DNA of 64,000 bases from the NCBI RefSeq assembly GCF_000213555.1, contig NZ_GL891986.1, positions 127,123 to 191,122 on the forward strand. Direction: 5' to 3'. This DNA is from Dysgonomonas gadei ATCC BAA-286 (GTDB lineage Bacteria > Bacteroidota > Bacteroidia > Bacteroidales > Dysgonomonadaceae). The notes under the pieces are model-generated. The model did not search any database. It saw only the letters and a list, made by a program, of their open reading frames with translations, and was not told where the DNA came from. Shown piece by piece: positions 36,155 through 45,352 of this stretch. The position numbers and the translations under genes are program-made. Every line of letters starts with the position of its first letter. The stretch's first letter is position 1.

Positions 36155-38617
36155 GTGATATATCCGGAGAATTTCGAATCGAAAATAGGATTTGACAAAA
36201 TACGGCAATTACTCATGGCTAGATGCCTGAGTCCGCTAGGAGAGGAAAAAGTAGAGAATATGGCTTTTTCTTCCGATTATACATTTATTACTGAAAGCCT
36301 CTCCCAAACAGAGGAATTCATGCGCATCACACAGGAAGAAGATGATTTTCCAACGAATTATTTCCTTGATGTACGCCCGTCGCTACGGAACATCAAAGTA
36401 GAAGGTACGTGGATAGACGAAAATGCACTGTTCGATTTAAGACGCTCCTTGCAGACAATTCGTGACATTGTAAGTTTTCTGAAAAAAGAAGATGAAGAAA
36501 ATACGCCCTACCCTCATCTATATACATTAGCAGGGGAAGTGGTTGTATTTCCTCAGCTGATAAGTAAAATAGACAATATCCTCGACAAGTTCGGGCGCAT
36601 AAAAGACAATGCGTCATCCGAATTGCACCGTATACGGAAAGATATGGCCCATATATCGGGAGGCATATCTAAAAGTCTGAATGCCATATTACGTCTGGCG
36701 CAAAGCGAAGGCCTTGTAGAAAAGGATGTAACACCTACCATGCGTGATGGACGGCTGGTTATCCCCGTTGCTCCGGGATTTAAACGGAAGATTAAAGGGA
36801 TAGTGCATGACGAATCTGCTTCAGGTAAGACAGTCTTTATAGAACCGGCCGAGGTAGTGGAAGCAAACAACCGGATACGTGAACTGGAAAGCGAAGAAAG
36901 ACGCGAGATAATTAAAATACTCATTGCTTTTACTGACGTTCTACGCCCACTGGTTCCCGAGATACTACAATCGTATGAATTTCTGGCTATGATCGATTTC
37001 ATCCGGGCAAAAGCTACATTCTCTATCGAGTTGAGTGCCATCAAGCCATCTATAGAAGATAAACAAATAATACGCTGGTACAGGGCGAAACATCCGCTGC
37101 TGTTTCTCTCGCACCGCAAGCAGAATAAACAAATAGTACCGCTCGATATAGAATTGGAAGAAGACAACCGGCTGCTGATAATTTCAGGACCGAATGCCGG
37201 AGGAAAATCTGTTTGCCTGAAAACAGTAGGACTGCTCCAATATATGGTACAATGCGGTTTGCCGATTCCTCTGGATGAGAATTCTAAGGTCGGGATATTC
37301 AACCATATATTCATAGACATAGGAGATGAACAATCGATCGAAAACGATCTGAGTACATATAGCTCCCATCTGACCAACATGAAGTTTTTTGTCAGGAACT
37401 GTGATAAAAAGACCATCCTGCTCATTGACGAATTTGGCGGAGGTACCGAACCCCAGATAGGCGGGGCAATTGCCGAATCTCTATTGAAACGTTTCAATGA
37501 AAAAAGCGCTTTCGGAGTAATCACCACCCACTATCAGAATCTGAAACACTTTGCCAATGAAAACAAAGGGGTGATAAATGGAGCCATGTTATACGACCGC
37601 CATCTGATGCAACCTCTGTTTACCTTATCCATAGGAAATCCGGGCAGTTCGTTTGCCATAGAGATTGCACGGAAGATAGGATTGCCTGAAGATGTTATTG
37701 CCGATGCTTCGGAAATAGTAGGCAGCGATTATATCAATATGGATAAATATCTACAGGATATTGTCCGCGACAAACGTTATTGGGAAACCAAACGCCAAAG
37801 CATCCGTCAAAAGGAAAAACGGCTCGAAGAAGTTACCGAGACCTACGAAACCGACTTGCTGGCTGTAGAAAAGCAGCGAAAAGAAATCATCCGTCAGGCA
37901 AAGGCTGATGCTGAACGCATTATGTCGGAGGCAAATGCCAAGATAGAGAATACTATCCGCACGATCCGTGAATCACAAGCCGATAAAGAGAAAACTAAGC
38001 AGGCGCGACAAGCGTTAAGTGAATTCAAATCGACACTGGATAATGAAGATAATTTCTCCGATGATAAGATTACCCGGAAAATACAGAAGCTAAAGGACAA
38101 GGAGAAAAATAAGAAACAAAAAGAAAAGGCTCCTGAAAAGCAAAAAACTCAAGCAATTACCATCGGTGATAATGTCCGCATAAAAGGGCAAACATCTATA
38201 GGGCAGGTACTCGATATACAAAGAGGTAATGCAACAGTGGCTTTCGGGATGATAAAATCGACAGCCAAGCTCGACACACTGGAATATGTAAGTAAGAATC
38301 AGGTCAAACGGGATTCGAAGAGTACATTGGTCAGCGCTGCCGTAAGCGACGATATGCGCGAGAAGAAACTCAACTTCAAACAGGATATAGACGTACGCGG
38401 CATGCGTGGAGACGAAGCCTTACAGGCCGTTATGTACTTCATTGACGACGCCATTCTTGTCGGGGTATCCCGTGTGCGTATCCTGCATGGAACAGGCACG
38501 GGCGCACTGCGGCAAATCATACGGGATTACTTACGTACAGTACCGGGTGTACATAATTATCAGGACGAACATGTCCAATTTGGTGGTACAGGTATTACGG
38601 TTGTAGACCTGAATTAA
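36155..38617 (+). CDS. mutS2: Endonuclease MutS2
   Basis: 820 residues starting at GTG (IYPENFESKIGFDKIR follows, the usual family start). A MutS-type ATPase carries Walker A SGPNAGGKS (about 344-352) and Walker B LLIDEFGGG; then a long charged coiled coil (about 520-660) and a C-terminal Smr nuclease domain with DVRGMRGDEA and HGTGTGALR. MutS2 does not do mismatch repair; it is linked to suppression of recombination and to rescue of collided ribosomes. A four-codon frame (ATG at 36144) ends in a TGA overlapping the GTG start, which might couple translation. Next gene starts 15 bases after its stop. Confidence 0.92.
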   Translation: MIYPENFESKIGFDKIRQLLMARCLSPLGEEKVENMAFSSDYTFITESLSQTEEFMRITQEEDDFPTNYFLDVRPSLRNIKVEGTWIDENALFDLRRSLQTIRDIVSFLKKEDEENTPYPHLYTLAGEVVVFPQLISKIDNILDKFGRIKDNASSELHRIRKDMAHISGGISKSLNAILRLAQSEGLVEKDVTPTMRDGRLVIPVAPGFKRKIKGIVHDESASGKTVFIEPAEVVEANNRIRELESEERREIIKILIAFTDVLRPLVPEILQSYEFLAMIDFIRAKATFSIELSAIKPSIEDKQIIRWYRAKHPLLFLSHRKQNKQIVPLDIELEEDNRLLIISGPNAGGKSVCLKTVGLLQYMVQCGLPIPLDENSKVGIFNHIFIDIGDEQSIENDLSTYSSHLTNMKFFVRNCDKKTILLIDEFGGGTEPQIGGAIAESLLKRFNEKSAFGVITTHYQNLKHFANENKGVINGAMLYDRHLMQPLFTLSIGNPGSSFAIEIARKIGLPEDVIADASEIVGSDYINMDKYLQDIVRDKRYWETKRQSIRQKEKRLEEVTETYETDLLAVEKQRKEIIRQAKADAERIMSEANAKIENTIRTIRESQADKEKTKQARQALSEFKSTLDNEDNFSDDKITRKIQKLKDKEKNKKQKEKAPEKQKTQAITIGDNVRIKGQTSIGQVLDIQRGNATVAFGMIKSTAKLDTLEYVSKNQVKRDSKSTLVSAAVSDDMREKKLNFKQDIDVRGMRGDEALQAVMYFIDDAILVGVSRVRILHGTGTGALRQIIRDYLRTVPGVHNYQDEHVQFGGTGITVVDLN

Positions 38618-38632
38618 ATAAGCTTTAAAACT

Positions 38633-38878
38633 ATGGATATAAATATTGACCCTTCCGGCGGATTTTCTCTAGGCTTTGGCTCCGGCGCCATAATAGCCTT
38701 ACTTGTCATTGCCATACCCGTATGGTTTATCTGTTGGCGCATATTCAAAAGAAGAGCTAAACCGGAGAAGCCTAAGAAGCTTCATATAGCGGCAGCCATA
38801 ATTATTATTACGCCGATAATATACGCTATGTTAATTATTCTTTGCTATCTTGCAATAAAACTATTGTACTTAGAATAA
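38633..38878 (+). CDS. Small membrane protein with two helices
   Basis: 81 residues: a short Gly-rich extracytoplasmic or cytoplasmic start, a transmembrane helix at about 18-37, a basic loop (RIFKRRAKPEKPKK) and a second helix at about 50-77. No family recognised. It follows mutS2 by 15 bases and precedes the TolB-like gene by 30, so it is probably in the same transcript. Confidence 0.55.
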   Translation: MDINIDPSGGFSLGFGSGAIIALLVIAIPVWFICWRIFKRRAKPEKPKKLHIAAAIIIITPIIYAMLIILCYLAIKLLYLE

Positions 38879-38908
38879 TTATCTATCAGAAAAAACAGTC
38901 ATAACATT

Positions 38909-39784
38909 ATGCAGTCACAACAAACCGAGCCATCCAAAGTTACCAGTATCCTTGAAATATACGATATTACGGCTGGCAGACGAACCATCGTGAAAGAGTT
39001 TCCTTATCTGATAGAAGCTCCCGATTGGACGCCTGACGGCAAACATCTGATATATAACAGTGAAGGGTTGATATATAAACTCCCGGCAGATTTTTTCGGA
39101 GAGCCGGAATTAATTGATACAGGCTTCGCCACCAGATGCAACAACGACCATCTGGTATCACCGGATGGAAGGTTAATGGCAATCAGCCACCGCTCATTAC
39201 CGGACGGACGCCCCACAATATTCGTATTACCGGACGAGGGTGGGGAACCGAAACAGGTAACTCCTTCCCTGCCAAGCTATATGCACGGATGGAGTCCGGA
39301 TGGAAAAATGCTTACCTATTGTGCCAACCGCAACGGGGAAATGGATGTATATACAATTTCCATTGACGGAACCAATGAAACCCGCCTGACAACATCCGAA
39401 GGTCTGAATGACGGACCCGAATATTCTCCCGATGGCAAATACATCTGGTTCAACTCCGTGCGTACGGGACTGATGCAGATATGGCGGATGAAAACCGACG
39501 GTAGTGAACAGACACAGATAACGTTTGATGACGATAGTAACTCCTGGTTTCCACACCTGTCTCCAGATGGCAAGAATGTCGTATATATCGCATACAGGAA
39601 AGGGGATCTCGAACCGCACGAACATCTCCGCTACAAACATGTAGAGATACGAATGATACCTGCGACAGGAGGTGAACCTCAGACTTTAGTCAAATTATTC
39701 GGCGGACAGGGTACTTTTAATGTAAACTCATGGGCGCCGGACAGCAAACGCTTTGCTTTTGTCAGTTTCAGTATAGAAGAATAA
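38909..39784 (+). CDS. TolB-like beta-propeller protein (WD40-like PD40 repeats)
   Basis: 291 residues made of about five to six PD40 repeats, each with an S-P-D-G or T-P-D-G turn (W-T-P-D-G-K-H-L, V-S-P-D-G-R-L, W-S-P-D-G-K-M, Y-S-P-D-G-K-Y, L-S-P-D-G-K-N). There is no signal peptide, so it appears cytoplasmic, unlike TolB. Such propellers often bind oligosaccharides or proteins; function unknown. A terminator hairpin follows. Confidence 0.75.
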   Translation: MQSQQTEPSKVTSILEIYDITAGRRTIVKEFPYLIEAPDWTPDGKHLIYNSEGLIYKLPADFFGEPELIDTGFATRCNNDHLVSPDGRLMAISHRSLPDGRPTIFVLPDEGGEPKQVTPSLPSYMHGWSPDGKMLTYCANRNGEMDVYTISIDGTNETRLTTSEGLNDGPEYSPDGKYIWFNSVRTGLMQIWRMKTDGSEQTQITFDDDSNSWFPHLSPDGKNVVYIAYRKGDLEPHEHLRYKHVEIRMIPATGGEPQTLVKLFGGQGTFNVNSWAPDSKRFAFVSFSIEE

Positions 39785-39801
39785 GATTTATAGAGAGAAG
39801 T

Positions 39802-39828
39802 AAAGCATGGATTCTATTGCCATGCTTT
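39802..39828. terminator. Bidirectional hairpin between convergent genes
   Basis: AAAGCATGG (39802-39810) pairs with CCATGCTTT (39820-39828). It sits in the 60-base gap between the TolB-like gene and the convergent tdh gene and can serve both directions. Confidence 0.6.
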
Positions 39829-39844
39829 CTAACTCTATCTATTA

Positions 39845-40804
39845 TCAAATCAAATGTACTTCCCTCTCTTTGAGTACACTTATCATATCAGCGGTCATCT
39901 TCTCCAGATCGTATTCAGGTTTCCAGTCCCATTCCTGACGGGCACAGGTATCATCCAGAGAGTTGGGCCATGAATCGGCAATAGCCTGCTTCAACGGGTC
40001 TACATCATATTCCATTACAAAATCGGGATAATGCTTTTTAATAGCCTTGTACAGCATCTCAGGGTCGAAACTCATTGCCGCTATATTGAACGAATTGCGA
40101 TGTACCAGCCTATCAGGATCAGCTTCCATAATGTTGATAGCTGCGTTCAGTGCATCGGGCATATACATCATATCCATAAAAGTTCCAGCCTTAAGCGGAC
40201 AGATAAACTTCTCCTCTTTCACCGCATTATAGTATATCTCTACGGCATAGTCGGTAGTTCCACCGCCCGGGTGGGTAAGGTTGGATATAATACCCGGAAA
40301 ACGAACCGAACGGGTATCCACTCCCCAGCGGTCGTGGTAATAATCGCTAAGTAATTCCCCCATTACCTTGGTTATCCCATATACGGTTTTCGGACGCTGA
40401 ACTGTATCCTGCGGCGTTTTATCCTTTGGAGTATTAGGGCCGAATGCGCCGATAGAACTTGGAGTAAATACTGCACAATTGAACTCTCTGGCCACATCGA
40501 GACAGTTCATCAGGCTGCCTACACCTACATCCCATCCCAATTTAGGATTTTTCTCGGCTGTAGCAGACAATATAGCTGCCAGATTGTAGATAGTATCTAT
40601 CTTGTATTTTTTTACAACATCTGCAATTTGCTTTATATCGGTTGCATCTATCTCCACTGTCGGTCCCCAATCGAAGAAACCATCGGGATAAGGCGGCTTA
40701 TAATATCCGCAGATTACATTACCGTCTCCATAAATCGAGCGCAACCTGATACTCAATTCCGAGCCGATCTGACCCGTACTACCTACTATAAGAATGTTCT
40801 TCAT
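39845..40804 (-). CDS. NAD-dependent L-threonine 3-dehydrogenase, SDR (epimerase-like) type
   Basis: 319 residues of the extended short-chain dehydrogenase family: NAD-binding GSTGQIG (8-14) and catalytic Y-x-x-x-K (Tyr142, Lys146). The segments TPSSIGAFGP and SVRFPGIIS match epimerase-type threonine dehydrogenases rather than the zinc-dependent Tdh. It oxidises threonine to 2-amino-3-ketobutyrate. The gene upstream, ending three bases before its start codon, is kbl, whose enzyme uses this product; the pairing strongly supports the call over UDP-sugar epimerase. Confidence 0.88.
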   Translation of the reverse strand: MKNILIVGSTGQIGSELSIRLRSIYGDGNVICGYYKPPYPDGFFDWGPTVEIDATDIKQIADVVKKYKIDTIYNLAAILSATAEKNPKLGWDVGVGSLMNCLDVAREFNCAVFTPSSIGAFGPNTPKDKTPQDTVQRPKTVYGITKVMGELLSDYYHDRWGVDTRSVRFPGIISNLTHPGGGTTDYAVEIYYNAVKEEKFICPLKAGTFMDMMYMPDALNAAINIMEADPDRLVHRNSFNIAAMSFDPEMLYKAIKKHYPDFVMEYDVDPLKQAIADSWPNSLDDTCARQEWDWKPEYDLEKMTADMISVLKEREVHLI

Positions 40805-40807
40805 CGT

Positions 40808-42004
40808 TTATTTAATTACACCTAGTTCTTTTCCTGTTTTCGTGAAAGCTGTTATACATTTGTCGAGATGTTCTTTCTCATGTCCTGCCGATATTTGCAC
40901 ACGGATACGCGCTAAGTCTTTAGGTACTACCGGATAATAAAATCCTGTAACATAAATACCCTCATCCAATAACCGGGCGGCCATATCCTGTGATAACTTC
41001 GCATCGTACAGCATTACCGCACAGATGGAGGATTGCGTAGGCTTAATGTCAAAACCTGCCGCTTTCATTTTTTCCACGAAGTAGTCTGTATTGGCATGCA
41101 ATTTATCCTGTAATTCATTCGTGCGTTCCATCATCTCGAACATCTTAATCCCTGCCGCAGTGATTGCCGGAGGTAAGGAATTTGAGAACAGATAAGGGCG
41201 TGAACGCTGGCGAAGCATATCTATTATCTCCTTCTTACCTGTTGTGAATCCACCGATGGCTCCCCCAAACGATTTACCTAAAGTACCCGTGATAATTTCA
41301 ACCTTACCACGCAGATTAAATAATTCGGTAGTTCCACGGCCGGTTTTACCGACTACACCTGCCGAATGTGATTCGTCTATCATTATCATGGCATCGTATT
41401 TTTGTGCCAGTTCGTATATTTTATCCATCGGGGCCACATTGCCGTCCATAGAGAATACACCATCTGTCACTATCAGCCGGAAACGTTGCGACTGTGCCAG
41501 TTTCAACTGTTTCTCCAAATCTTCCATATCCGCATTTGCATAACGGTAACGAACAGCTTTACACAGGCGTACGCCATCTATTATGGAGGCATGGTTCAAT
41601 GAATCGGAAATAATGGCGTCCTGATCGCTCAACAGCGGTTCGAATACGCCGCCATTAGCGTCGAAACAAGCTGCATACAAGATCGAATCTTCCATGCCGA
41701 AGAACTTGGCGATAGCTGCTTCCAACTGTTTATGTAAATCCTGAGTACCGCAGATAAACCTTACGGAAGACATACCAAACCCGCGGGAGTCCATAGCCTC
41801 TTTAGCGGCTTCGATTAGCTCCTTATTGTCTGATAATCCAAGATAATTATTGGCACAGAAATTCAGGACTTCTTGTCCGGTGTTTACACGTATAGATGCC
41901 CCCTGTGGAGATACTATTATACGCTCGTTTTTGTACAATCCTGCCGATTGTATATCGGTCAGTTCATTTTGAAGATACTTTTGAAAGCTAGAGTAGGTAT
42001 TCAT
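40808..42004 (-). CDS. kbl: 2-amino-3-ketobutyrate CoA ligase (glycine C-acetyltransferase)
   Basis: 398 residues, a PLP enzyme of the alpha-oxoamine synthase family. Visible are N-N-Y-L-G-L (52-57), D-E-S-H-S-A-G (210-216) and the PLP lysine in TLGKSFGG (Lys244). With CoA it cleaves 2-amino-3-ketobutyrate into glycine and acetyl-CoA. First gene of the two-gene threonine catabolic operon with tdh. The start codon is followed by MNTYSSFQKYLQNEL, normal for the family. A -7-like box (TTACCTTTA on the - strand near 42024) is a weak candidate. Confidence 0.92.
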   Translation of the reverse strand: MNTYSSFQKYLQNELTDIQSAGLYKNERIIVSPQGASIRVNTGQEVLNFCANNYLGLSDNKELIEAAKEAMDSRGFGMSSVRFICGTQDLHKQLEAAIAKFFGMEDSILYAACFDANGGVFEPLLSDQDAIISDSLNHASIIDGVRLCKAVRYRYANADMEDLEKQLKLAQSQRFRLIVTDGVFSMDGNVAPMDKIYELAQKYDAMIMIDESHSAGVVGKTGRGTTELFNLRGKVEIITGTLGKSFGGAIGGFTTGKKEIIDMLRQRSRPYLFSNSLPPAITAAGIKMFEMMERTNELQDKLHANTDYFVEKMKAAGFDIKPTQSSICAVMLYDAKLSQDMAARLLDEGIYVTGFYYPVVPKDLARIRVQISAGHEKEHLDKCITAFTKTGKELGVIK

Positions 42005-42454
42005 AGTCTTAATTTTTAACGTAAAGGTAATAAAATGTCAACTGATAGAATAAATATTAATTGGAAATATTTTTCAAAATAAGAGAAATAAAATCCTTCA
42101 AAAATGAAATGACAAAAGTATCCCAACTAAATCTAAAATACAGTATCGTAATAATCAAAAAAGGTAACAAAAGTAACACTTTTTACAAATTACACAGCCC
42201 TGTTACATTTCTTCGAAAAACCTATAATCACCTGATAAATAATCAATTTTCAATTTATTAATAAAAAAGGTAACAAAAGTAACAGATTATACACACTTTT
42301 TCATTTCTTACTTTTTATCTTTGACTATTCAAGATCATTATCTATTCCTGTATATAGATAAATTTTTATAGAAAGAATGCTAAGTTTGCCCGTTTTCAAC
42401 TATAACGTATCTACTACTGCATATATTCATAGTATATAGTATAATATACGATTA
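42005..42454. other. AT-rich divergent spacer with two GGTAACAAAAGTAACA words
   Basis: Between kbl and the GDPD gene. It carries two nearly identical 22-base stretches (six A, then GGTAACAAAAGTAACA) at 42157-42178 and 42263-42284, 106 bases apart. The same word occurs in the AT-rich flanks of repeat copies 2 and 3 and next to copy 1, but here there is no GC-rich core. A -7 box TATCTTTG for the GDPD gene is at 42316-42323. No gene is visible. Confidence 0.55.
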
Positions 42455-42472
42455 ATGTCTAAAAATATAATT

Positions 42473-43507
42473 ATGAAAAAGTTATTGTTCTTATTTTTTA
42501 TTTTATTCTCAAGCCAGACCATCATGTATTCACAATCGGCAACAGAACTGTTAGTATTAGATAATTACCTGATTAAAAACAATAAAAGGGGTGTAAAAGT
42601 TGGAAAATTTAATATTCCGGCCGGAGAAAAAATCTCCTTGATAAAAGATGAGGCTAACTTGTTTGTATTGAGCGAAGACGGGCATTTACTGATTAAAAAA
42701 AATGCTACAATCACAAAATCCACTCCGTGGCGATTCGAAATCACGGTAAAAACCAAAGACGGAGAGAAAACCTTCGAACTGGTCAGAGACAACTTTATCC
42801 GAAACAAGGTTATCGCACACCGTGGAGCGTGGAAAAACCATGACGCCAGCCAGAACTCATTAAAGTCATTGAAAAAAGCGATAGAAATAGGCTGCGAAGG
42901 CTCTGAATTCGATGTATGGCTATCATCCGATAATAAGGTTATCCTCTCACACGATCCCGAAATAGGAGGAAAAAAAGTGGAAGAAACCACAGCGGACGAA
43001 TTATTCAAAATAGAATTGAAAGACGGAGACAAACTGCCAAGCCTCGAAGAATATATCAAATGTATTAAAGAACAAAACAAGACCCGCCTGGTACTGGAAG
43101 TCAAGGCCTCACAGAAAGGAAAAGAACGTTGCGAAGCCGTTGCCGATTCGGCTGTCCGTATAGTACATCGTATGAATGCGCAGGCATGGACCGATTATAT
43201 AACATTTAGCTTCGATGCGGCAAAACGTATCCGGGAGCTGGACCCAACCGCTAAGATTCTTTATCTGGAAGCTGATAAAACGCTCGAAGAACTGAAAGCG
43301 GAAAGAATGTCGGGTATAGACTATCATTACGGTAATTTTATTAAAGATACGGATTTGGCAAAGAAAGCAAAATCCATAGGTTTGTTAACCAATGCATGGA
43401 CTGTGAACAAGACTGAAGATATGCAGACAATGCTCAATCAGGATATCGATTACATTACCACTGACGAACCGGAAATTCTCCTTGAAATACTGGATGCTAA
43501 AAAATAG
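42473..43507 (+). CDS. Exported glycerophosphodiester phosphodiesterase
   Basis: 344 residues from the ATG at 42473 with signal peptide MKKLLFLFFILFSSQTIMYS; an ATG 18 bases upstream is also possible. After a ~90-residue N-terminal beta-domain comes a GDPD TIM barrel with A-H-R-G-A-W, G-S-E-F-D-V and I-L-S-H-D-P (catalytic His pair and metal-binding Glu/Asp). The canonical P-E-N-T motif is A-S-Q-N-S, so a metal ligand Glu is replaced by Gln; similar AQNS forms occur in other Bacteroidota enzymes as far as I recall. It probably releases glycerol-3-phosphate or acts on another phosphodiester in the periplasm. Confidence 0.82.
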   Translation: MKKLLFLFFILFSSQTIMYSQSATELLVLDNYLIKNNKRGVKVGKFNIPAGEKISLIKDEANLFVLSEDGHLLIKKNATITKSTPWRFEITVKTKDGEKTFELVRDNFIRNKVIAHRGAWKNHDASQNSLKSLKKAIEIGCEGSEFDVWLSSDNKVILSHDPEIGGKKVEETTADELFKIELKDGDKLPSLEEYIKCIKEQNKTRLVLEVKASQKGKERCEAVADSAVRIVHRMNAQAWTDYITFSFDAAKRIRELDPTAKILYLEADKTLEELKAERMSGIDYHYGNFIKDTDLAKKAKSIGLLTNAWTVNKTEDMQTMLNQDIDYITTDEPEILLEILDAKK

Positions 43508-43527
43508 AAGATAGAATTAAACACAGG

Positions 43528-43562
43528 AAGCGCTGAAAATCAATCATTTCAGCGCTTTTTTA
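43528..43562 (+). terminator. Intrinsic terminator of the GDPD gene
   Basis: AAGCGCTGAAA (43528-43538) pairs with TTTCAGCGCTT (43547-43557), then a run of T. A textbook Rho-independent terminator 20 bases after the stop codon. Confidence 0.85.
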
Positions 43563-43650
43563 TTTTCTATAAAGAAAAAACAGGAGTCTTATTATGGAAT
43601 ATATACTGTATATCCCTCTATATAACGTAACCGATAAAACTTAGATTATT

Positions 43651-43977
43651 ATGAGTAAGACTGCAATATACCCTATCTGCCTGATATCGATGATAGCTTC
43701 CGCTATATTCTATCAATTTAAAGGTAATCCCAGAGATAAGTACAAAAATAACACTGAAGTATTAGCTCAATCCGAAGAACAACAGAAACACCAATCTTTT
43801 ACATCGACAATCTGTAATAACGCTGTACCAACCATACTGTCGGCTATGGCGATAGCCAAACCGCTGCTAGCCGGACAGGAACCGTTTTCGGTAAGCCTGG
43901 ATAACGGAATATGGTATATCAGTGGGACAAGAGGCGATATAGTAAAAGTCAGTAAAGCCACAGGAGAAGTATTATGA
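43651..43977 (+). CDS. NTF2-fold immunity-like protein (YbbC/YhhH type)
   Basis: 108 residues: an N-terminal hydrophobic segment (about 5-22, an uncleaved anchor or signal) and a domain with V-P-T-I-L-S-A-M-A-I-A-K-P-L-L and W-Y-I-S-G-T-R-G-D-I-V-K-V-S-K-A-T-G-E-V-L. This matches the short domain of the NTF2-fold immunity family (Imm-NTF2-2), proteins usually paired with polymorphic toxins. No toxin gene is visible beside it, so it is an orphan immunity-like gene or has another role. The call rests on pattern only. Confidence 0.5.
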   Translation: MSKTAIYPICLISMIASAIFYQFKGNPRDKYKNNTEVLAQSEEQQKHQSFTSTICNNAVPTILSAMAIAKPLLAGQEPFSVSLDNGIWYISGTRGDIVKVSKATGEVL

Positions 43978-44100
43978 TATATCCGCCCGTAGATAATATC
44001 TGAAAATATAAGGCTGCCCCCTTAGCCTCCCGGCTTGGTTAGGTAATGAATATCTCTCAATTCTTCGTTCATTATTTGTAACTAAGTCGGGATTAAACAA

Positions 44101-44128
44101 GAAAGTCCGGTTTAATGCCGGACTTTCT
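44101..44128. terminator. Bidirectional hairpin
   Basis: GAAAGTCCGG (44101-44110) pairs with CCGGACTTTC (44118-44127), extended by A-T. It lies between the immunity-like gene and the convergent lipoprotein gene at 44133 and probably stops both transcripts. Confidence 0.7.
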
Positions 44129-44132
44129 TATA

Positions 44133-45086
44133 TTATTTCTTTTCTTTTCCGAAATGAGAGAACTTAGATACAAAATCATCCGGAATACGTTCTCCGTTAA
44201 CCGTTCCGGAAAGTGTCGCCGTACTTAACATATTATTCTCATCAAGAACATATTTATACGCGATGTCAGCATAATCCGACTCACTTCCGTTTCTTTCTGT
44301 TTTCTTTATAATAGTTCGCGATACGTTGTTCACACTCGACTTTCCTAGATATTTAGCCGACAGAAAAGGCAGACTGGACATAAACCAGCATCCTCCCCTG
44401 CTCTTTATGCTTATTGTATTCAGAGGCATTTCATACACATAGCTTGCCGACTTAATATATGCAGTCTTGTCATATGTATATATATGACGATAACCCGCCG
44501 ATGAGATTACTTCGGTTATATTGCCGTCTGTAATCACATATTCCTCGGCATATGACAGGGAGTTATTATTTCCACTGTAATCATAATGATCCATATTGGT
44601 CATGTAGCCTTCCGCATTATATTTACAAACGGTGGAATCGTTCCATGTTCTTCTGTTCGAAACCAACTCACCGTCCTTAAATGTCTCTGTATTGGTCACA
44701 TGCAGGGCATAATCTATCTGCTTATTCTCATTCAGATAAATCAACAGGCTATCCGATGTCCGGCTTGTCGCGGAAGAACCCCTTACGCGGGAAAATGAGA
44801 AAAATTTGTCTTTATAATCAACCTGAATGTAGTCTCCCCCATCATTATCTATTACGATTATGGAATCAGCATCATTGTATGTCAGGGTAAAATCATCTCG
44901 GGACTGCATTTCCAACTTATTATATTCCGGATAATCCACACTTTCCAACAACCAATAATATTCCGGTTCGGGCTCTGGTTCCGGTTCGGGTTCCCTCTCA
45001 TGATAAAGCATTATATCTTCGCCACACGAAGAAAATATGACAAGAACAGATAAGATACAGATAAGGTAGTATGTAAAGATCTTCAT
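44133..45086 (-). CDS. Lipoprotein of unknown function with Pro-Glu linker
   Basis: 317 residues with lipobox F-S-S-C-G (Cys21). A Pro-Glu repeat (E-P-E-P-E-P-E-P-E-P, about residues 32-41) follows, likely an extended surface spacer just beyond the lipid anchor. The rest is beta-rich with many Tyr and Asp (I-D-N-D-G-G-D-Y-I-Q-V-D-Y; D-H-Y-D-Y-S-G-N-N), like RHS-free YD-type outer-surface lipoproteins of Bacteroidota. No family recognised. It stands alone between two terminator/spacer regions. Confidence 0.6.
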   Translation of the reverse strand: MKIFTYYLICILSVLVIFSSCGEDIMLYHEREPEPEPEPEPEYYWLLESVDYPEYNKLEMQSRDDFTLTYNDADSIIVIDNDGGDYIQVDYKDKFFSFSRVRGSSATSRTSDSLLIYLNENKQIDYALHVTNTETFKDGELVSNRRTWNDSTVCKYNAEGYMTNMDHYDYSGNNNSLSYAEEYVITDGNITEVISSAGYRHIYTYDKTAYIKSASYVYEMPLNTISIKSRGGCWFMSSLPFLSAKYLGKSSVNNVSRTIIKKTERNGSESDYADIAYKYVLDENNMLSTATLSGTVNGERIPDDFVSKFSHFGKEKK

Positions 45087-45149
45087 TTTTTAATATTAAT
45101 GATACTATTTAATATAGGCGCTATAACATTAAGTACTTTTGCAAGATTT

Positions 45150-45203
45150 GGCAGGATCAAAATAAATTCTGCTCTGCCCCTGCTAGTTAAGACGTGCATT
45201 TTT
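45150..45203 (+). repeat. Solo fragment of the GC-rich repeat edge
   Basis: Aligns by eye with the left edge of copy 1 (15428-15480): both read GGCA-x-x-ATCAAAATAAATT, then a CTGCTCT-like stretch and TTAA-ACGT-C. The rest of the repeat is absent. It shows that pieces of this repeat family exist apart from the core. Confidence 0.5.
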
Positions 45204-45352
45204 AATGCTCAAAGATAATATATTATCCTCAATTAAAGATATCCCTGCTATAAAACATCATGGCAGACAAATGCTTTTCATTGCTATTATTCCGTTTGTC
45301 TATCGTATAATTCATATCTTTATTGCCTAAACTATAAAATATTATAAAATAT

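Noticed and set aside
39845..40804. UDP-glucose 4-epimerase assignment
   Set aside because: The adjacent kbl gene three bases away makes threonine dehydrogenase the better call for this SDR.
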